Positions 9,201-20,973 of a DNA stretch of 64,000 nucleotides are shown here, one piece after another. The DNA comes from Xenorhabdus kozodoii (GTDB lineage: Bacteria > Pseudomonadota > Gammaproteobacteria > Enterobacterales > Enterobacteriaceae), in the NCBI RefSeq assembly GCF_002632875.1, contig NZ_NJCX01000003.1, positions 1 to 64,000 on the forward strand, read 5' to 3'. The notes beneath the pieces are model-generated. The model saw nothing but the letters and a program-made list of their open reading frames with translations. It was not told where the DNA came from and made no database searches. Positions within the stretch are counted from its first letter, which is position 1. Each line of letters starts with the position of its first letter. The translations under genes were made by a program, and so were the position numbers.

Positions 9201-10727
9201 GCGCTGGGATGGCCATTCACGTAATGCGTCACGGGCTGACTGCCACGCTTCACTGCGGCTTACTTCACCAACGACACTTTTTACCAGTTGATAGGCCTGT
9301 TCAAACTGGCTATGGGCCGTATCAGCGACGCTCAGCTTCTGTTCCAAAGCCAGCAACGTTTCCGTCGCTTGCTGCGCTTTGGCTTGATAGGTTTCCTGCC
9401 ACTCATCAGCATTTTCTATCGACAGATCGGGAAGCTGGCAAATTTCACGGGCACGCTCTAGCGCTTGCAAGGCTTGCTGATATTGAATAGCGCGAGTTTG
9501 CTGGACATCCAAAGCCTGTTGGTAGTCTGCAAGCTGGCTTTTTAGCTCATCAACTTCTTGTTCTGCCGCTTCAAAGATGGCTTCATATTCCGCTTGAAGA
9601 TCTTTTGCCTCTTCTACCACTTCACTCTGTTCTTCCAGCCGGTAAGTCAGCTCTTCAATATCAGATTGGTAGCGATCAATTTTTTCCTGCTGGCGCATCG
9701 CCGTTTGCACCAGATTCAGGTGATCGCTGGCTGCCTGGTAATCCATTTCCAAATCAGAAGATGCACCGCTTTGTTCGGCCAGTTCCCTTGCCATTTCAAC
9801 ATGACGATATTGTTCAGCGATTAATTGACGACGACTGCCAAATAATTCACTGCGCAGAGCCAATGCCTCATCCAGATGAACACGGCGTTCATTGGTATGG
9901 CGCATATAGTCAGCCGACACATAGGCCGTCGCCTCTGTGATAAGGTGTTTGAACAGGTCACGATCGGATTGGGTGACACGGATAGCCTCCAGTGTAATGC
10001 GGTTTTCACGCAAGGCGGCTTCCATATCCTGAAATGCTTTTCTGACACCACTATTTTCCGGCAGTAAGTAATCACGCAGTGAGCGGGTAATCGCACTGGA
10101 AATACCGCCATATAACGATGCTTCTATCAGACGATAAAACTTGCTGCGGTCACTCGCTGAACGCAAACGTTTTGGGATCACGCCCAAATCAAACATCAGG
10201 GAGTGGTAATCTGTAATCGAGTTAAATTGTTTGAACTGAACGCCTTCTATCTCATCAAGACGTTCCCTTAGCTCATTTAATGGCAGAACCCGCACTTGCC
10301 GCTCATTGAGGTTTTCAGTGAGTAGCTGCGTTGGCTGAATTGATGCAGGAACGCCTTGGATCATAAACGGCTTAATATCCACTTTTCGATCACGCCCTGC
10401 CACTTGTTGTAAACGAACCCCGGCGATGATCCGCTGATGGCGAGAGTTAACAATATCCAGCGTGGAATAGCAGACACCGGCTCGCAGTTTGCCATGTAAC
10501 CCTTTATCGCGCGAACCAGAGGTCGCGCCCGCTTCTGTCGTATTACGGAAATGGAGCAACGTTAAATCAGGGATCAATGCGGTCACAAAAGCCGCCATCG
10601 TGGTTGATTTACCGGCACCATTACCACCGGATAAGGTGGTGACAAGTTCGTCAAGATCAAACGTTCTGGCAAAAAAACCGTTCCAATTAACTAACGTCAG
10701 TGAGCGAAATTTACCGCGTTCAATCAT
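6264..10727 (-). CDS. mukB: Chromosome partition protein MukB (SMC-like condensin)
   Basis: MukB is the SMC-like ATPase of the MukBEF condensin that compacts and segregates the nucleoid. The 1487-residue protein has an N-terminal head with Walker [16 protein letters not shown] (about residues 33-47), long coiled coils around a central hinge, and a C-terminal head with the ABC signature [12 protein letters not shown] and Walker [13 protein letters not shown]. Length matches E. coli MukB (1486). Its ATG overlaps the mukE stop by four bases, so the genes are probably translationally coupled. It is the last gene of the cmoM-mukF-mukE-mukB operon. Confidence 0.98.
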   Translation of the reverse strand: MIERGKFRSLTLVNWNGFFARTFDLDELVTTLSGGNGAGKSTTMAAFVTALIPDLTLLHFRNTTEAGATSGSRDKGLHGKLRAGVCYSTLDIVNSRHQRIIAGVRLQQVAGRDRKVDIKPFMIQGVPASIQPTQLLTENLNERQVRVLPLNELRERLDEIEGVQFKQFNSITDYHSLMFDLGVIPKRLRSASDRSKFYRLIEASLYGGISSAITRSLRDYLLPENSGVRKAFQDMEAALRENRITLEAIRVTQSDRDLFKHLITEATAYVSADYMRHTNERRVHLDEALALRSELFGSRRQLIAEQYRHVEMARELAEQSGASSDLEMDYQAASDHLNLVQTAMRQQEKIDRYQSDIEELTYRLEEQSEVVEEAKDLQAEYEAIFEAAEQEVDELKSQLADYQQALDVQQTRAIQYQQALQALERAREICQLPDLSIENADEWQETYQAKAQQATETLLALEQKLSVADTAHSQFEQAYQLVKSVVGEVSRSEAWQSARDALREWPSQRHLAERVQPLRIQLAELEQRLNSQQNAERLLEEFCKRHNQQYQVEDLETLQGELEAQREELSLSANESGERRIQIRQEFEQVKKKIQDLIARAPVWLAAQEALNQLSEQCNETFENSHDVTEYMQQLLEQERELTVERDDIAAQKRELEKQIERLNQPSGAEDSRLLALAERFGGVLLSEIYDDITLDDAPYFSALYGPARHAIVMPDLSLVRPHLETLEDCPEDLYLIEGDPQSFDDSVFSFEEQENAVLVKSSDRQWRYSRYPEVPLFGRAARENRLEALSLERDTLAERYATLSFDVQKIQRAHQAFSRFIGKHLSVAFDDDPEAEIRYLNQRRTELERELSQFETQSQQHQQKRVQVKESLSLLNRLIPQVAVLLDEALLDRVETVREEMSEAQEAARFLQQHGNALAKLEPWVSALQSDPQQHEQLQKDYESAKHSQNQAKQQAFALTEVIQRRAHFSYSDSAGMLNENADLNDHLRQRLEHAESDRSRTREQLRQQRAQFAQFNQVLASLKSSYDTKQDMLKELEQEMKDIGVQADANAESRARERRDQLHAAVNANRSRINQLEKQIAFCEAEMENLQKKLRKSERDYCLKREQVVSSKAGWCAVMRMVKDNGVERRLHRRELAYMEGDDLRSMSDKALGALRLAVADNEHLRDALRLSEDPKRPERKIQFFVAVYQHLRERIRQDIIRTDDPVDAIEQMEIELARLTEELTAREQTLAISAKSVANIIRKTIQREQNRIRMLNQGLQAVSFGQVGGVRLNVNVRESHSLLLDVLSEQQEQHQDLFKSQRLTFSEAMAKLYQRLNPQMDMGQRLPQTIGEELLDYRNYLELDVEVNRGSDGWLKAESGALSTGEAIGTGMSILVMVVQSWEEESRRLRGKDISPCRLLFLDEAARLDAKSIATLFELCERLHMQLIIAAPENISPEKGTTYKLVRKIFNNQEHVHVVGLRGFGQDAPATEQLQIQAQPILQE

Positions 10728-11446
10728 GACTGCTCATCCTCCTCACCTTCTGCTGAATGCCCTGATGCTTCTTCATGTTCATTATTTTCCTGCGATGTTT
10801 CCCCTTCTACGGGCATGGCTTCACCATCACGGATCATCCGTAATTGCGCCTCGCGTGGGTCATCACCGCTGCGTACATCTGCACCGAAGCGAAATACCGC
10901 TTCGGTAATCGTAAATTTAATGCTGTCGTTTTGCAGAAAATAAACCATGCCCAAACGGCGTAAACGGTTTAAGGCAGTGCGCACTTTTTCCTGCAATTTC
11001 TGTTTGTCCAGATCGGAACCTGTCGAACGCTGGTTGACTAATTTCATTAGCTTATGTTCATCTGCCAATGACAGTAATTCTTCGTACAACTCCTGAAAGC
11101 TAAATATTCCCTGATTGGACAAGCGTTCTGGGCTAAGGTAGAGATAGCACAGGATCTTACCCACCATCATATCCAATTCGGATAAAACAGATCGCGGGAT
11201 CAGCGTCGTTGAACGGGGACGCAGGTAGAAAAAACCTTCTGGTGCACGGATTAACTCGACGTTATAACGCGCATAGAACATTTCCAATTCTTCCTGAAAA
11301 TCCATCAAAAAGGCGTGATTATCAAGATCATCCAGACTAATATGACGACCAGCTCTTAGCTGGCTGTCTAATTCAGGAAAAAGTGTATTGGATAATGCCT
11401 GAGCCAGTTTCACTGGCATAAGTTGTTCAATATGTGTCGATGACAT
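10724..11446 (-). CDS. mukE: Chromosome partition protein MukE
   Basis: MukE is the kite-type subunit that binds MukF and MukB. It contains the highly conserved stretch around [20 protein letters not shown] and [12 protein letters not shown], with an acidic, variable C-tail (EGEEDEQS). The start chosen is [16 protein letters not shown], matching the E. coli N-terminus; an upstream in-frame codon would add nine residues. It overlaps the end of mukF by 20 bases and mukB by 4, as in other enterics, indicating coupled expression in fixed stoichiometry. Confidence 0.97.
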   Translation of the reverse strand: MSSTHIEQLMPVKLAQALSNTLFPELDSQLRAGRHISLDDLDNHAFLMDFQEELEMFYARYNVELIRAPEGFFYLRPRSTTLIPRSVLSELDMMVGKILCYLYLSPERLSNQGIFSFQELYEELLSLADEHKLMKLVNQRSTGSDLDKQKLQEKVRTALNRLRRLGMVYFLQNDSIKFTITEAVFRFGADVRSGDDPREAQLRMIRDGEAMPVEGETSQENNEHEEASGHSAEGEEDEQS

Positions 11447-12749
11447 GTGCCTGCACCTTGGCTCCGTAATCATTAATCGCTAACCATTCCGCTGGTAATC
11501 CAGAGAAATCTGCTTCTGCAACTCCCAACCTGACTGCTTGATCCACCAGAATACGCGCTACATCAAAATGGCGCTTACGTGGATACTGGACAAGGTAGTC
11601 GCGCAGTAATGCCCCCAAATCCAGTGGAAGTTTTGCCTGTTGGTAAACCGCCAACGCCTGCTCTATCATTCCAGCCAATTGTTCATTGATTTCACTAAAT
11701 TCTTCATATTCCATTTCTGGTGGTAATTCTCCCATTACCTCTTCATTGCGCAAAGTCTGTCCTTCATCGCGCATATCCAGAAAACGTTCGGCATTAGCGA
11801 TAGTTAGCGCCCACGGATTATCAAAATAGTGTTGAATGGATTGACGAAGGCGCTGGGCAAAAATGCGGTTTTTATCCATATCAATGGCGGTTCGGATAAA
11901 TTTGTGAACGTGACGGTCATAGCCTATCCACAGATCAATGGCCTGTTGCCCCCAACTGACAATACGATCCAGTTTGCTTTGTAAGTCAAAAACCAATTTA
12001 TCCACCGGCTCAGATCCCCCGCTGTCCATATTCGCGGCCTGGATGCGCAAGAGATTAGCCTGCAACTTATCACCCGCAGCTTCCAATGTATCCTGAAGTT
12101 CCCGCAGTGTGCCGGAAGTTTCAGACAGCAGTTGTTCGCAATTAGCGATAGCCGCCTGCCAATCCTGATTGAGAAGTGCGGCAATATCGGTTTTTACGCT
12201 GTCTTGCTGTTCATCCAGCAAGCGCTGGGACATATCAATGCTGTCAAAAATTTCGGCCACCGAATATTTGAGGGGGGCAAAAACATTGCGATGCCAATGG
12301 AATTCATCACCGCCTTCTTCGGCAGCCTCTGCCGCTCGATGCAATTCATTGGCGACGATGGATAACTGCATAGAAAGACGTAACGTGGAAAATTCACGCT
12401 GACGAATGTAATAATCACTGATGCCTATTCCCAGTGGCGTTAAGCGATAAATGGCATTGCCATCCGCCAATTCACTGGTAAAACGGTTAAGTAACTTCTG
12501 GCGTACCATATCGTTAATGGCATTATTCGCCCTGACGGATACGGCTTCAGAAGTCTGCTCAAAACCTTTACACACTTCACGAAAAGCATCCACCAGCTCT
12601 CCTTCACTCATTTCGCCGTCAAGTCGCTCACTGTTCAATACAGCAATCGCCAACAAAAAAGCCAACCGTTCTGATGGCAAGGAAATTGAAAAGTCATTTT
12701 TTCTGGCCCAGGACACAAGTTCAGGAACAGTCTGGGAATATTCACTCAT
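11427..12749 (-). CDS. mukF: Chromosome partition protein MukF (kleisin)
   Basis: MukF is the kleisin that dimerises by its N-terminal winged-helix domain and bridges MukB heads. The 440-residue protein starts [19 protein letters not shown], identical in length and start to E. coli MukF, and keeps the middle block [15 protein letters not shown] and the C-terminal [11 protein letters not shown] longer frame exists upstream, but the ATG at 12749 has an AAGAGCG ribosome-binding site and is 11 bases after the cmoM stop. It is the first muk gene of the operon. Confidence 0.97.
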   Translation of the reverse strand: MSEYSQTVPELVSWARKNDFSISLPSERLAFLLAIAVLNSERLDGEMSEGELVDAFREVCKGFEQTSEAVSVRANNAINDMVRQKLLNRFTSELADGNAIYRLTPLGIGISDYYIRQREFSTLRLSMQLSIVANELHRAAEAAEEGGDEFHWHRNVFAPLKYSVAEIFDSIDMSQRLLDEQQDSVKTDIAALLNQDWQAAIANCEQLLSETSGTLRELQDTLEAAGDKLQANLLRIQAANMDSGGSEPVDKLVFDLQSKLDRIVSWGQQAIDLWIGYDRHVHKFIRTAIDMDKNRIFAQRLRQSIQHYFDNPWALTIANAERFLDMRDEGQTLRNEEVMGELPPEMEYEEFSEINEQLAGMIEQALAVYQQAKLPLDLGALLRDYLVQYPRKRHFDVARILVDQAVRLGVAEADFSGLPAEWLAINDYGAKVQAHVIDTY

Positions 12750-12760
12750 AATTCGCTCTT

Positions 12761-13531
12761 TTAGATAGGCTTGCGTGCCAGCACATGAATGTAACGCCCC
12801 AGGCTGATATAGGGCTCCTGTCTGCAATAACGCTGTTCAAGTTCAAGCAACGCTGGAAAATCTGCATCTTGCAATTGACGATTTTGCAGGTAGTCGTGAA
12901 AAACTCTTACCCCTGTTTTACCTGTTATTTCCATCTTAAGTTCAGTTAGCCACTGATATACCCGCTCTGGGATTAAGGGATTTTGGGGCGTTAAAGAACG
13001 TTTTCGACGACGTTGGATATTCGGGGTCGCCAAATGAAAATTACCTAAGATGGCGTTACGCATGATCAGTCCATTAGCATTATAAAACATTAATGAGAGT
13101 GCACCACCGGGCGATATTATATCTTCCAATGTTTCTATTGCCTCTTTTTGGTCAGTGATCCACTCCAATACAGCATGAAATAAAACCAGATCAACGGGCT
13201 GTTTAATATGCTGGTGAATGTCCTGTACCGGACTTTGGATAAATTGCATCTGATCGAGAACACCCCGCTCTTCGGCGTTATATTTTGCCCTTTGGATCAT
13301 CTCTTTTGATAGATCACAAAGTATGACTTGGTGCCCCAATTCAGCTAATTGACAGGCCATATTCCCTTCACCACCCCCTGCATCCAAAATACGCAAAGGG
13401 CGTTGAGGCAGATGATTCAGCAATTCGTTAATATCCTGCCAGACAACGGCCTGCCTGATTTTACCTTTGGTTGTGCCGTAAATATTACGCGAAAATTTGT
13501 CTGCAATATCATCGAAATTGCGATCCCGCAT
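12761..13531 (-). CDS. cmoM: tRNA 5-carboxymethoxyuridine methyltransferase CmoM (SmtA)
   Basis: This SAM-dependent methyltransferase converts cmo5U34 to its methyl ester in wobble-position tRNAs. [19 protein letters not shown] (about residues 47-65) is the SAM-binding motif I and HAVLEWI the acidic-loop region; the ending [17 protein letters not shown] matches E. coli CmoM. The start [13 protein letters not shown] was chosen because GAGG lies 9 bases upstream, inside a 5-residue longer GTG frame. It is the first gene of the muk operon and divergent from elyC. Confidence 0.95.
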   Translation of the reverse strand: MRDRNFDDIADKFSRNIYGTTKGKIRQAVVWQDINELLNHLPQRPLRILDAGGGEGNMACQLAELGHQVILCDLSKEMIQRAKYNAEERGVLDQMQFIQSPVQDIHQHIKQPVDLVLFHAVLEWITDQKEAIETLEDIISPGGALSLMFYNANGLIMRNAILGNFHLATPNIQRRRKRSLTPQNPLIPERVYQWLTELKMEITGKTGVRVFHDYLQNRQLQDADFPALLELEQRYCRQEPYISLGRYIHVLARKPI

Positions 13532-13546
13532 GAAAAGCTGCCTCAC

Positions 13547-13714
13547 TTATAAGCTAAGTTTAATTTATCTATTGAGTAATGATGCTATCTACTGCTATTT
13601 TTACTACTGCTATTTTTACTACTGTTATTTTGGCACAGTAATCATTTAATTAACTACTTTTAGCCTTAAATTCACCCTCACACGATTATAGTTTAACCAA
13701 CTCAAGGCCAATCA
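13547..13714. other. cmoM-elyC divergent promoter region with a 15-bp tandem repeat
   Basis: Between the divergent genes, CTACTGCTATTTTTA occurs twice perfectly and once imperfectly in tandem (13589-13632). The region should hold the promoters of both the muk operon and elyC, so copy-number change here could alter promoter spacing. No clear paired -35/-10 was settled. Confidence 0.5.
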
Positions 13715-14542
13715 ATGTTATTTCTGTTAAAAAAATATATCGGCTCACTATTAATGCCTTTGCCGTTGATTATTATCGTCTCTTTTACAGCCTTGCTATT
13801 ACTGTGGTTCAGCCGTTGGCAAAAAACAGGGAAAACTATTTTATCACTCTGTTGGCTGGCATTGCTTTTATTGAGTCTACAACCTATCGCAGATAAATTC
13901 TTACTCCCTGTCGAGGGAAAATATGTTCAGCGCTATGAGCCAGACACAACCTCTGTCACTGCGGTAAAATATATTGTTGTTCTGGGGGGCGGTTTTACTT
14001 ATAACCCCCAGTGGGCTCCCAGCGCTAACCTGATCAGTAACAGTTTACCCAGAGTCACTGAAGGTATTCGGTTATATCATCTTAACCCCAGTGCTAAAAT
14101 GATTTTTACCGGCGGTAAAGGTGTTAATGCCATTAGCAGCGCCGAAGTCGCTGCTATGGTAGCACAATCTCTGGGAATTCCTGTAGAAGACACGATAGCA
14201 TTAAAAAAACCCTTGGATACAGAAGAGGAAGCTATTGAAGTTGAAAAAATCGTCGGAAAACAACCTTTTATTCTGGTTACTTCTGCCAATCACATGGAAA
14301 GATCCCTCAAATTTTTTGCCCAACGCGGCCTACATCCCATTGCAGGCCCAGCCAACCAATTAGCGGTCACAACACCTTTATATTCATGGGAAAAATATAT
14401 TCCTTCTCCCTACTACTTATCACATACAGAGCGTGCCTGGTATGAAACATTAGGGCGCATCTGGCAAGCCATTAAGCCTGCAAGCAAGGATATAAGAATC
14501 GAAAAAACAGCAGATTTGCAGCAGAAAGATGATGAAAAATAA
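13715..14542 (+). CDS. elyC: Envelope biogenesis factor ElyC (YcbC, DUF218)
   Basis: ElyC is an inner-membrane protein needed for peptidoglycan assembly at low temperature in E. coli. The 275-residue protein has two N-terminal membrane segments (residues ~12-32 and 38-58) and a DUF218 domain with YIVVLGGGFTYNP, KMIFTGGKG and FILVTSANHMERSLKFF. It lies divergent from cmoM, as in E. coli, and converges on kdsB with a shared terminator. The catalytic activity of the DUF218 domain is not established. Confidence 0.92.
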   Translation: MLFLLKKYIGSLLMPLPLIIIVSFTALLLLWFSRWQKTGKTILSLCWLALLLLSLQPIADKFLLPVEGKYVQRYEPDTTSVTAVKYIVVLGGGFTYNPQWAPSANLISNSLPRVTEGIRLYHLNPSAKMIFTGGKGVNAISSAEVAAMVAQSLGIPVEDTIALKKPLDTEEEAIEVEKIVGKQPFILVTSANHMERSLKFFAQRGLHPIAGPANQLAVTTPLYSWEKYIPSPYYLSHTERAWYETLGRIWQAIKPASKDIRIEKTADLQQKDDEK

Positions 14543-14584
14543 CACCCGATTTGAGCGAAAAATTTAAGTAAACAGGGAAGAAAA

Positions 14585-14619
14585 AAGGGAATGCCGTATT
14601 TACGTTACGGCATTCCCTT
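14585..14619. terminator. Bidirectional terminator between elyC and kdsB
   Basis: AAGGGAATGCCGTA (14585-14598) and TACGGCATTCCCTT (14606-14619) form a perfect 14-bp stem with a 7-base loop. An A-run lies on its left side, giving a T-run for leftward transcription. It separates the convergent genes. Confidence 0.85.
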
Positions 14620-14648
14620 GTCAATCATCTCCGGCTCAGACAAAAAAA

Positions 14649-15398
14649 TCAGAGCACGGCAAAAACTTTTCTGACCGCTTCCAGATCTTCCGGTGTATCA
14701 ACACCGGCACCTGGTGCTTGCAATGCCGTTGCTACATGAATTTTTTCACCGTACCAAAGCACTCTGAGTTGTTCGAGCATTTCAATACTTTCCAATGGAC
14801 TTGGCGTCCATTGAACATAGCGCCGAATAAACCCCGCCCGATACGCATAAATGCCAATATGACGCAGGAAATGGTCTCCGATATTCTCCCTTGATTGCAT
14901 AAAACGGTCACGCTCCCACGGGATCGTTGCGCGAGAAAAATAGAGGGCATAACCTTTCGCATCCATCACGACTTTGACGGCATTAGGATTGAATGCCTCT
15001 TCTGCATCTTGGATCGGCACGGCAAGCGTTGCCATCCCAGCATCACTACCCGCCAAATTACCGGCCACTTGCTTAATGATCTGTTCTGGGATAAGCGGTT
15101 CATCTCCTTGAACATTCACAATAATTTCATCATCAGCAAACTGGTATTTATCGATAACCTCAGCCAAACGCTCTGTACCTGAATGGTGGTTTTCACTTGT
15201 CATGCAAACTTCACCACCCGCAGCAGTGACGGCATCAAAAACGTCTTGATTATCTGTCGCCACAATAACCCGATCAGCGCCAGAGCGGATAGCCCGCTCC
15301 ATCACACGCACAATCATTGGCTTGCCATGAATATCGGCCAGTGGCTTTCCAGGCAAACGGGTTGAAGCAAAACGTGCTGGAATGATAACAGTAAACAT
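14649..15398 (-). CDS. kdsB: 3-deoxy-manno-octulosonate cytidylyltransferase KdsB
   Basis: KdsB activates KDO with CTP to CMP-KDO for the lipopolysaccharide inner core (cytoplasm). The 249-residue protein starts [20 protein letters not shown], the nucleotide-binding signature, and contains [10 protein letters not shown] and the C-terminal [13 protein letters not shown] motif. It is the last gene of the comEC-msbA-lpxK-ycaR-kdsB run, 3 bases after ycaR, so KDO activation is co-expressed with lipid A kinase and exporter. Confidence 0.97.
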   Translation of the reverse strand: MFTVIIPARFASTRLPGKPLADIHGKPMIVRVMERAIRSGADRVIVATDNQDVFDAVTAAGGEVCMTSENHHSGTERLAEVIDKYQFADDEIIVNVQGDEPLIPEQIIKQVAGNLAGSDAGMATLAVPIQDAEEAFNPNAVKVVMDAKGYALYFSRATIPWERDRFMQSRENIGDHFLRHIGIYAYRAGFIRRYVQWTPSPLESIEMLEQLRVLWYGEKIHVATALQAPGAGVDTPEDLEAVRKVFAVL

Positions 15399-15401
15399 GG
15401 G

Positions 15402-15581
15402 TTATTTATTTTCCTCTGTAGGCAAGGCGCGAGCTTCATGCTCTAGCAACACAGGAATACCATCACGGAAAGGAAAAGCGAGGCGATCAAATTTGCAAAT
15501 CAGTTCAAAGTTTTCTTTATCATAACTGAGCTTGCCATGACATATCGGACAAGCAATGATTTCGAGTAAACGGTGATCCAT
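15402..15581 (-). CDS. ycaR: Trm112/UPF0434 family protein YcaR
   Basis: A 59-codon gene starting [20 protein letters not shown] and ending ALPTEENK. Length, the CPxC motif and the GIPVLL motif are those of the YcaR (UPF0434) family, small Trm112-like proteins of unknown function. Only one CxxC pair is present: the second pair typical of zinc-binding Trm112 proteins is reduced to [12 protein letters not shown]. It is packed between lpxK and kdsB as in E. coli. Confidence 0.93.
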   Translation of the reverse strand: MDHRLLEIIACPICHGKLSYDKENFELICKFDRLAFPFRDGIPVLLEHEARALPTEENK

Positions 15582-15695
15582 ATATCCCCCAGGTAACGGG
15601 TTTTAAATTTAATATGGCTCAGAATACCATAAGCCATGTATCACCGTTAACTTTGTTGCCTTGTTTAGTTTCCCTTATTTTGTTCATTACCAATA

Positions 15696-16691
15696 TTATT
15701 GGCGGGTATTTAATTCTGGCAGCAGAGCGCAAATATCGTTTAATACTTTTTGCCCTTTTTCCTCTGGCAATTCAGCGTGTACAGGTAAATACCACCAGTT
15801 AGGTTGCGCAAATTGGAAACATTTAACCGCGTCTTTCTCTGTCATCAACAAATTTTGATCGCTATTTGCCAAAGTCAATAATTGGGATTTTTCGTAAGCC
15901 TGATGATCAGCAAAAGCGTGTGTTTGTTGTAAACTCGCTCCTAATTGCTGTAATGTCGCAAAAAAACGCGGGGGATGGCCAATCCCGGCCATCGCAATGC
16001 CATTAGGAATATCAGACACTTTTCGCATTTCCCCTGTCAACAAGTTAACCACCAAATTTCCCTTTAGGGTCATGGGTAATTCACCTGCTTCTGGTGTTCC
16101 ACCATTGACAATGATGGTATTGACGCTATTTAAGCGTCCTGCCAGTTCTCGCATAGGGCCGGCCGGCAGCCAGCAGCCATTGCCAAAACGACGCACGCCA
16201 TCAATGACCACAATCTCATAATCCCGCTGCAAAGCATAATGTTGAAGACCATCATCGGTAATGACGATATCCACCGAAGCATATGCCAGCAATACCTGAA
16301 TGGCTTCGGCTCGCTTTGGTGCCACCGCAACAGGCGCACCAGTACGCCGACGAATTAAAACAGGCTCATCTCCTGCCTGTGCTGTTGTCACCTCATCAGT
16401 CACCAGTAGCGGGTAACGTTCCGACTTCCCGCCATAACCACGCGAAACAACGCCAACCCGATAGCCTTTTTGTTGTAATTGTTCAACCAGCCAAATAACC
16501 ACCGGCGTTTTGCCATTTCCCCCTGCGGTCAAATTACCAACGACAACAACCGGAACGGGTGCTTTCCAGGAACGGCTTAAGCCTAATTTATAGCTTAAAC
16601 GACGTAAGACACTTACCAGCCCATAAAGGGCTGATAATGGCAATAATACGATGTAAAGCCATGAGCGGCCGGACCATATGCGTTCAATCAT
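15696..16691 (-). CDS. lpxK: Tetraacyldisaccharide 4'-kinase LpxK
   Basis: LpxK phosphorylates the 4' position of the lipid A precursor disaccharide-1-phosphate at the inner membrane. The 331-residue protein has an N-terminal membrane-anchoring segment (about residues 10-28), a P-loop [15 protein letters not shown] (about residues 50-64) and the [12 protein letters not shown] motif. Its ATG overlaps the msbA stop by four bases, so it is coupled to the exporter of its product. E. coli has ycaQ between lpxK and ycaR; it is missing here. Confidence 0.97.
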   Translation of the reverse strand: MIERIWSGRSWLYIVLLPLSALYGLVSVLRRLSYKLGLSRSWKAPVPVVVVGNLTAGGNGKTPVVIWLVEQLQQKGYRVGVVSRGYGGKSERYPLLVTDEVTTAQAGDEPVLIRRRTGAPVAVAPKRAEAIQVLLAYASVDIVITDDGLQHYALQRDYEIVVIDGVRRFGNGCWLPAGPMRELAGRLNSVNTIIVNGGTPEAGELPMTLKGNLVVNLLTGEMRKVSDIPNGIAMAGIGHPPRFFATLQQLGASLQQTHAFADHQAYEKSQLLTLANSDQNLLMTEKDAVKCFQFAQPNWWYLPVHAELPEEKGQKVLNDICALLPELNTRQ

Positions 16692-18433
16692 TGGCCAAAC
16701 TGCATCCTATGTAACTGGGCATATGCTCCACCGTGTTCTAACAGCATCGCATGGCTACCCCTTTCTATGATATTTCCATCTTCAATAACGATAATTTCAT
16801 CGGCATTTTCAATGGTAGAAAGGCGGTGGGCAATGACCAATGACGTTCGGTTTTTCTGCAATTCATCTAGTGCGGACTGAATTGCACGTTCAGATTCCGT
16901 ATCCAGAGCAGAGGTCGCTTCATCCAAAATCAAGATCGGAGAATCACGCAATAAAGCACGGGCGATGGCAATGCGCTGACGCTGTCCCCCAGAAAGTAAA
17001 ACGCCATTTTCGCCAACCATGGTATCAAGGCCATTATCCAGCTTCTTGATAAAATCCATTGCATGGGCCATTTCTGCCGCTCGCTCTATTTCTGCACGAC
17101 TAAATTGTCCCTCACTGGCGTAAGCAATGTTATTGGCAACCGTATCATTGAATAGATGTACATTTTGCGATACCAACGCAATTTGGTTACGCAGTGAAGC
17201 CAGTGTATATTCACGCAGGTCATGGTTATCCAACATTATTTCACCTTCATTCACGTCATAAAAACGAGTAAGGAGATTAGTAATTGTCGATTTACCTGAA
17301 CCTGATCGCCCAACCAATGCAACCGTTTTTCCCGCCGAGATTGTCATTGAAATATTTTTCAGTGCAGGATGATCTTTGGTTGGATAACAGAAAGTGACAT
17401 TACGGAATTCAATGTTGCCTTTTGCCTTTTTGATTTCCAATTTACCTTCATCTTTTTCCTGCTTCATATCCAAAATAGCAAACAAGGTCTGGCACGCAGC
17501 CATACCACGTTGGAATTGAGCATTAACGTTAGTCAAGGACTTTAACGGACGCATCAGGGCAATCATGGATGAAAATACAACGGTGATTTTCCCTGCGGTC
17601 AAGGCCCCCATAATTTCAGGGAAACTGGCCGCATACAGGACAAATGCCAGTGCAAAAGAAGCAATAATTTGAATAATCGGGTCTGAAATGGAACCCGCAG
17701 AAACCATCTTCATTCCCTGCTGGCGCATATGGTTACTGACTTTATTGAAACGTTCAGTTTCAACTTTTTGCCCGCCAAAAATTAAGACTTCTTTATGCCC
17801 TTTCAGCATCTGTTCAGCACTGGTTGTTACCATTCCCATGCTGTTTTGCATGTTTTTACTAATATTACGAAAACGCACGGAAACAAGACGAATAACCCCC
17901 GCAACGATCGGCGCAATAACAATCAAAATAAGGGAGAGTTCCCAACTGTAATAGAACATCAGTATAAACAGGCCAATAATTGATGCTCCTTCCCTGACAA
18001 CTGTCACCAATGCACCAGAAGAAGAAGAAGCGACCTGCTCTGAATCGTATGTAATGCGGGAAAGCAAAGTTCCTGTGGATTGCTGATCAAAGAAAGAAAC
18101 CGGCATTCCCATCATATGGTTGAACAGACGGCGACGCATCTGCATGACGACTTTGCCTGATACCCAAGAGAGACAATAACTTGATATAAAACCAGATATG
18201 CCACGTAACAACATCAATCCGATAACAACCAGTGGCATCCACTTTAATACGCTAATATCTGCCTTGCCAAAACCATCATCAAGCAAAGGCTTCAACAAAG
18301 AAAGCATCAATGTATCACCGGCAGCATTAATCACTAGCGCAACCGCCGAAACTATCAGGCCGATTTTAAAAGGGGTGACGAGCGGCCACAATCGGCGAAA
18401 GGTCTGCCAGGTAGAAAGGTCTTTATCATTCAT
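16688..18433 (-). CDS. msbA: Lipid A export ATP-binding/permease protein MsbA
   Basis: This homodimeric ABC exporter flips core-lipid A across the inner membrane. The 581-residue protein has six N-terminal membrane segments, then an ATPase domain with Walker [19 protein letters not shown] (from about residue 372), signature [16 protein letters not shown], Walker [13 protein letters not shown] and switch His in VIAHRLSTI. Length matches E. coli MsbA (582). It sits between comEC and lpxK in a tight leftward operon. Confidence 0.97.
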   Translation of the reverse strand: MNDKDLSTWQTFRRLWPLVTPFKIGLIVSAVALVINAAGDTLMLSLLKPLLDDGFGKADISVLKWMPLVVIGLMLLRGISGFISSYCLSWVSGKVVMQMRRRLFNHMMGMPVSFFDQQSTGTLLSRITYDSEQVASSSSGALVTVVREGASIIGLFILMFYYSWELSLILIVIAPIVAGVIRLVSVRFRNISKNMQNSMGMVTTSAEQMLKGHKEVLIFGGQKVETERFNKVSNHMRQQGMKMVSAGSISDPIIQIIASFALAFVLYAASFPEIMGALTAGKITVVFSSMIALMRPLKSLTNVNAQFQRGMAACQTLFAILDMKQEKDEGKLEIKKAKGNIEFRNVTFCYPTKDHPALKNISMTISAGKTVALVGRSGSGKSTITNLLTRFYDVNEGEIMLDNHDLREYTLASLRNQIALVSQNVHLFNDTVANNIAYASEGQFSRAEIERAAEMAHAMDFIKKLDNGLDTMVGENGVLLSGGQRQRIAIARALLRDSPILILDEATSALDTESERAIQSALDELQKNRTSLVIAHRLSTIENADEIIVIEDGNIIERGSHAMLLEHGGAYAQLHRMQFGQ

Positions 18434-18471
18434 TATTGAGTTACCAAAACCAAAAGAAATAGCGAGTCATT

Positions 18472-20817
18472 CTACTCATGATCGCCATGAATACCAAACC
18501 ACTGATGATACCACCGTGATACTATTTGTTGTCGATAACCTTTTAATTTAATGTCATCACGATAAAAATAACCGGTTATCTGACCAGAAACTGCTGTGCT
18601 ATGCCACTCAACTCCGGCATTTTTATAGCGTTGTTTCACTTTCACTGAAGGCAGTCTCCACGGGCTATAACGTGCAACCGAAGCCAAAGCATATTGAGGC
18701 ATAACCTTGCGTATAAATACTGAGGTAGAAGAGGTATTACTCCCATGATGGGGAACCTGTAGTACTGTTGCATGTAGATCGCTTTTCTCAAGCTCCGATA
18801 GACGATATTCGCCCTGTTTTTCCAAATCTCCTGTTAATAATAGACTGTACTTGCCATCATCAATGCGGATCACGCAAGATTGATTATTGCCAACATTCGC
18901 TGCCTTTTCTGGCGGCCAGAGAACGGAAAAATTTAATCCTTGCCATGTCCACCGCTCACCACGGACACAGGGAAAATGAGCCTGATTCTGGGAAGGACTT
19001 CTGATTTGGATATCAGGATACTTTGCAGCCAGATATTCCACCCCGCCCGTATGATCTAAATGGTCATGGCTAAGAATGATTTGCTCTGGTGTTAATCGAT
19101 GCCAACGTAAATAAGGTTCAATGATTTTTTCTGCCATACTGCCCGTCTCCCAACGATTGCCTGTATCGAAAATAATCGCTTTTCCCCCTTTATCAATGAC
19201 TATCGCCAATCCATGCCCTACATCCAGCATTGAAAAACGCCATCGATAATCATTGGAATGTTTGGAATAACACGCAATAATGCCAATGCAAATTCCCAAC
19301 AGCCATTTATAAGATCTCCACCAATCTAAGCGCCAAATAACAACCCAAAACCAGCCGACTAGTGTCATAATAATGGGATAAGACCCGGTGTTAAACCATG
19401 AATGCGTCAAGATAGGTAAAGGTGATAAGGCAAATAAAACACTATAATCAACAAGTTGCCATAAAAATGGTTGGATAACCGGAAGAAAAAGGCAAACTAT
19501 GCCCAGCATAACCAATGGCACAGATAAAAAAGAGATTATCGGAACAGCCCATAGATTAGCCACCAATGACGCAATATTAACGCCCTGAAATAACAAAAGC
19601 TGCAACGGCAACAACATTAACATCATGCCCAATTGCATATGCAACCCACGCAGCCATAACCACTGCCAACCATGACGTATTTTTTCTGGCAAGGGCATCC
19701 AATAAAACCAAAATAACAGTGCCATTACCGCAGTAAATGAGAGCCAGAAGCTATCAGAAAGCACGGCCAGTGGATCGAAAAGTAAAATCAGGGCGGCACT
19801 CCATAAAGCCCATTGCCATGAAAAACAAAGCCGGCTTTTACACCGTAAATAAATCCACAACGTCAGACTCAATATTGCCCGAATGGCCGGAATTCCCCAA
19901 CCCGACAGCCAACCATATAGCATTGCGGTTAACCAGCCCATGATCAATGGGAAACGAAATCCGATCCATTTTGCAGGCAACAAATATTGCATCATTCTCG
20001 CAAAACTCCAGCCAAATAAGCTGGCCATTGCGATATGCAACCCGGAAATTGCCATTAAATGAGCAACACCGGTCTGCTGTAATAGCAAGCGAGTGGGTTT
20101 ATCCAGCCACGACCTTTCACCAAACGAAAGTGCTAATGCAATACCGGCCTGTTTTAATGATTGAATTTCTGGCAACAACTGATTAATAACATGCTGTCGA
20201 AGGTTGCAATTTTTATCGAGTGGTTTTGCATCAATAATTTTTCCATTCAACGGCTGGCGAATAGACAGTGAATATCGCTGGCTATCATAACTACCTTGAT
20301 TTAATTGGGCATGAACAGGCCTGAGTTTCATGGTTACCTGCCATTTCTGCCCGGCACATAGTGACTCCTGAGAGTTCCATGTTACTGACGCATATAAGGC
20401 AGGGAAAATATACTTCCCATCACTTTCAATTAGTCTTATACGATAACGCGCTTTTTGCGCCTGCTCCTTAGTGCCATTTTCTAACGATACACTGTCCATC
20501 ATAACGATTGCAGTACGGGCAGTTTCACTAAAATAAGTGACTTGCGCTAATATTTGATGCGCATGCCAACATCCGAAAATAAACACCCATAATCCTAATG
20601 ATATTAGCCGTAGGGTTTTACAAGGAAAAAATAGCAAGAAAAATGCCAAAAAAATCAGGTACTGGAGGGTCTTTGGTTGGGGAAGATTTGCAAGGAATAA
20701 TAAGGGAAAAACACCCAATACAACAACTAATGCAGCCCAATTTAGACTGACAATTGGCACCGATTTCCGCCAAATGGCAAGCAAATAGGTAAAAGGGAAA
20801 AATATTATAGGCTGCAT
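18472..20817 (-). CDS. comEC: ComEC/Rec2-family DNA uptake channel protein (YcaI)
   Basis: The 781-residue polytopic membrane protein belongs to the ComEC family, which moves single-stranded DNA across the inner membrane in competent bacteria. Visible domains are an N-terminal ComEC segment with the conserved cysteines (AGQKWQVTMKLRPVHAQLN region), a central competence membrane domain with TGVAHLMAISGLHIA, and a C-terminal metallo-beta-lactamase-like domain (MLDVGHGLAIVIDKGGKAII, LSHDHLDHTGG, VPHHGSNTSS). The ending RWYHQWFGIHGDHE matches E. coli YcaI closely. All motifs are intact. Natural competence of this organism is not implied. Confidence 0.93.
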   Translation of the reverse strand: MQPIIFFPFTYLLAIWRKSVPIVSLNWAALVVVLGVFPLLFLANLPQPKTLQYLIFLAFFLLFFPCKTLRLISLGLWVFIFGCWHAHQILAQVTYFSETARTAIVMMDSVSLENGTKEQAQKARYRIRLIESDGKYIFPALYASVTWNSQESLCAGQKWQVTMKLRPVHAQLNQGSYDSQRYSLSIRQPLNGKIIDAKPLDKNCNLRQHVINQLLPEIQSLKQAGIALALSFGERSWLDKPTRLLLQQTGVAHLMAISGLHIAMASLFGWSFARMMQYLLPAKWIGFRFPLIMGWLTAMLYGWLSGWGIPAIRAILSLTLWIYLRCKSRLCFSWQWALWSAALILLFDPLAVLSDSFWLSFTAVMALLFWFYWMPLPEKIRHGWQWLWLRGLHMQLGMMLMLLPLQLLLFQGVNIASLVANLWAVPIISFLSVPLVMLGIVCLFLPVIQPFLWQLVDYSVLFALSPLPILTHSWFNTGSYPIIMTLVGWFWVVIWRLDWWRSYKWLLGICIGIIACYSKHSNDYRWRFSMLDVGHGLAIVIDKGGKAIIFDTGNRWETGSMAEKIIEPYLRWHRLTPEQIILSHDHLDHTGGVEYLAAKYPDIQIRSPSQNQAHFPCVRGERWTWQGLNFSVLWPPEKAANVGNNQSCVIRIDDGKYSLLLTGDLEKQGEYRLSELEKSDLHATVLQVPHHGSNTSSTSVFIRKVMPQYALASVARYSPWRLPSVKVKQRYKNAGVEWHSTAVSGQITGYFYRDDIKLKGYRQQIVSRWYHQWFGIHGDHE

Positions 20818-20973
20818 CCATTATGCCTCTGCGCTGACATTCCATTCACGCAAGAGAGATTATTACACAGTAAATCTTACTGCCAGTGAGAGAGATGTTA
20901 CCGTAGAGCCACTTCGCAAATTAATTTTCAAACGGAAGAAACGCCCAAAAAAAATACGACTATCCTCACAAAA

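Noticed and set aside
9007..9940. Several long plus-strand frames antisense to mukB
   Set aside because: mukB is intact and conserved throughout; these frames have no ribosome-binding sites or recognisable motifs and arise from its codon bias.
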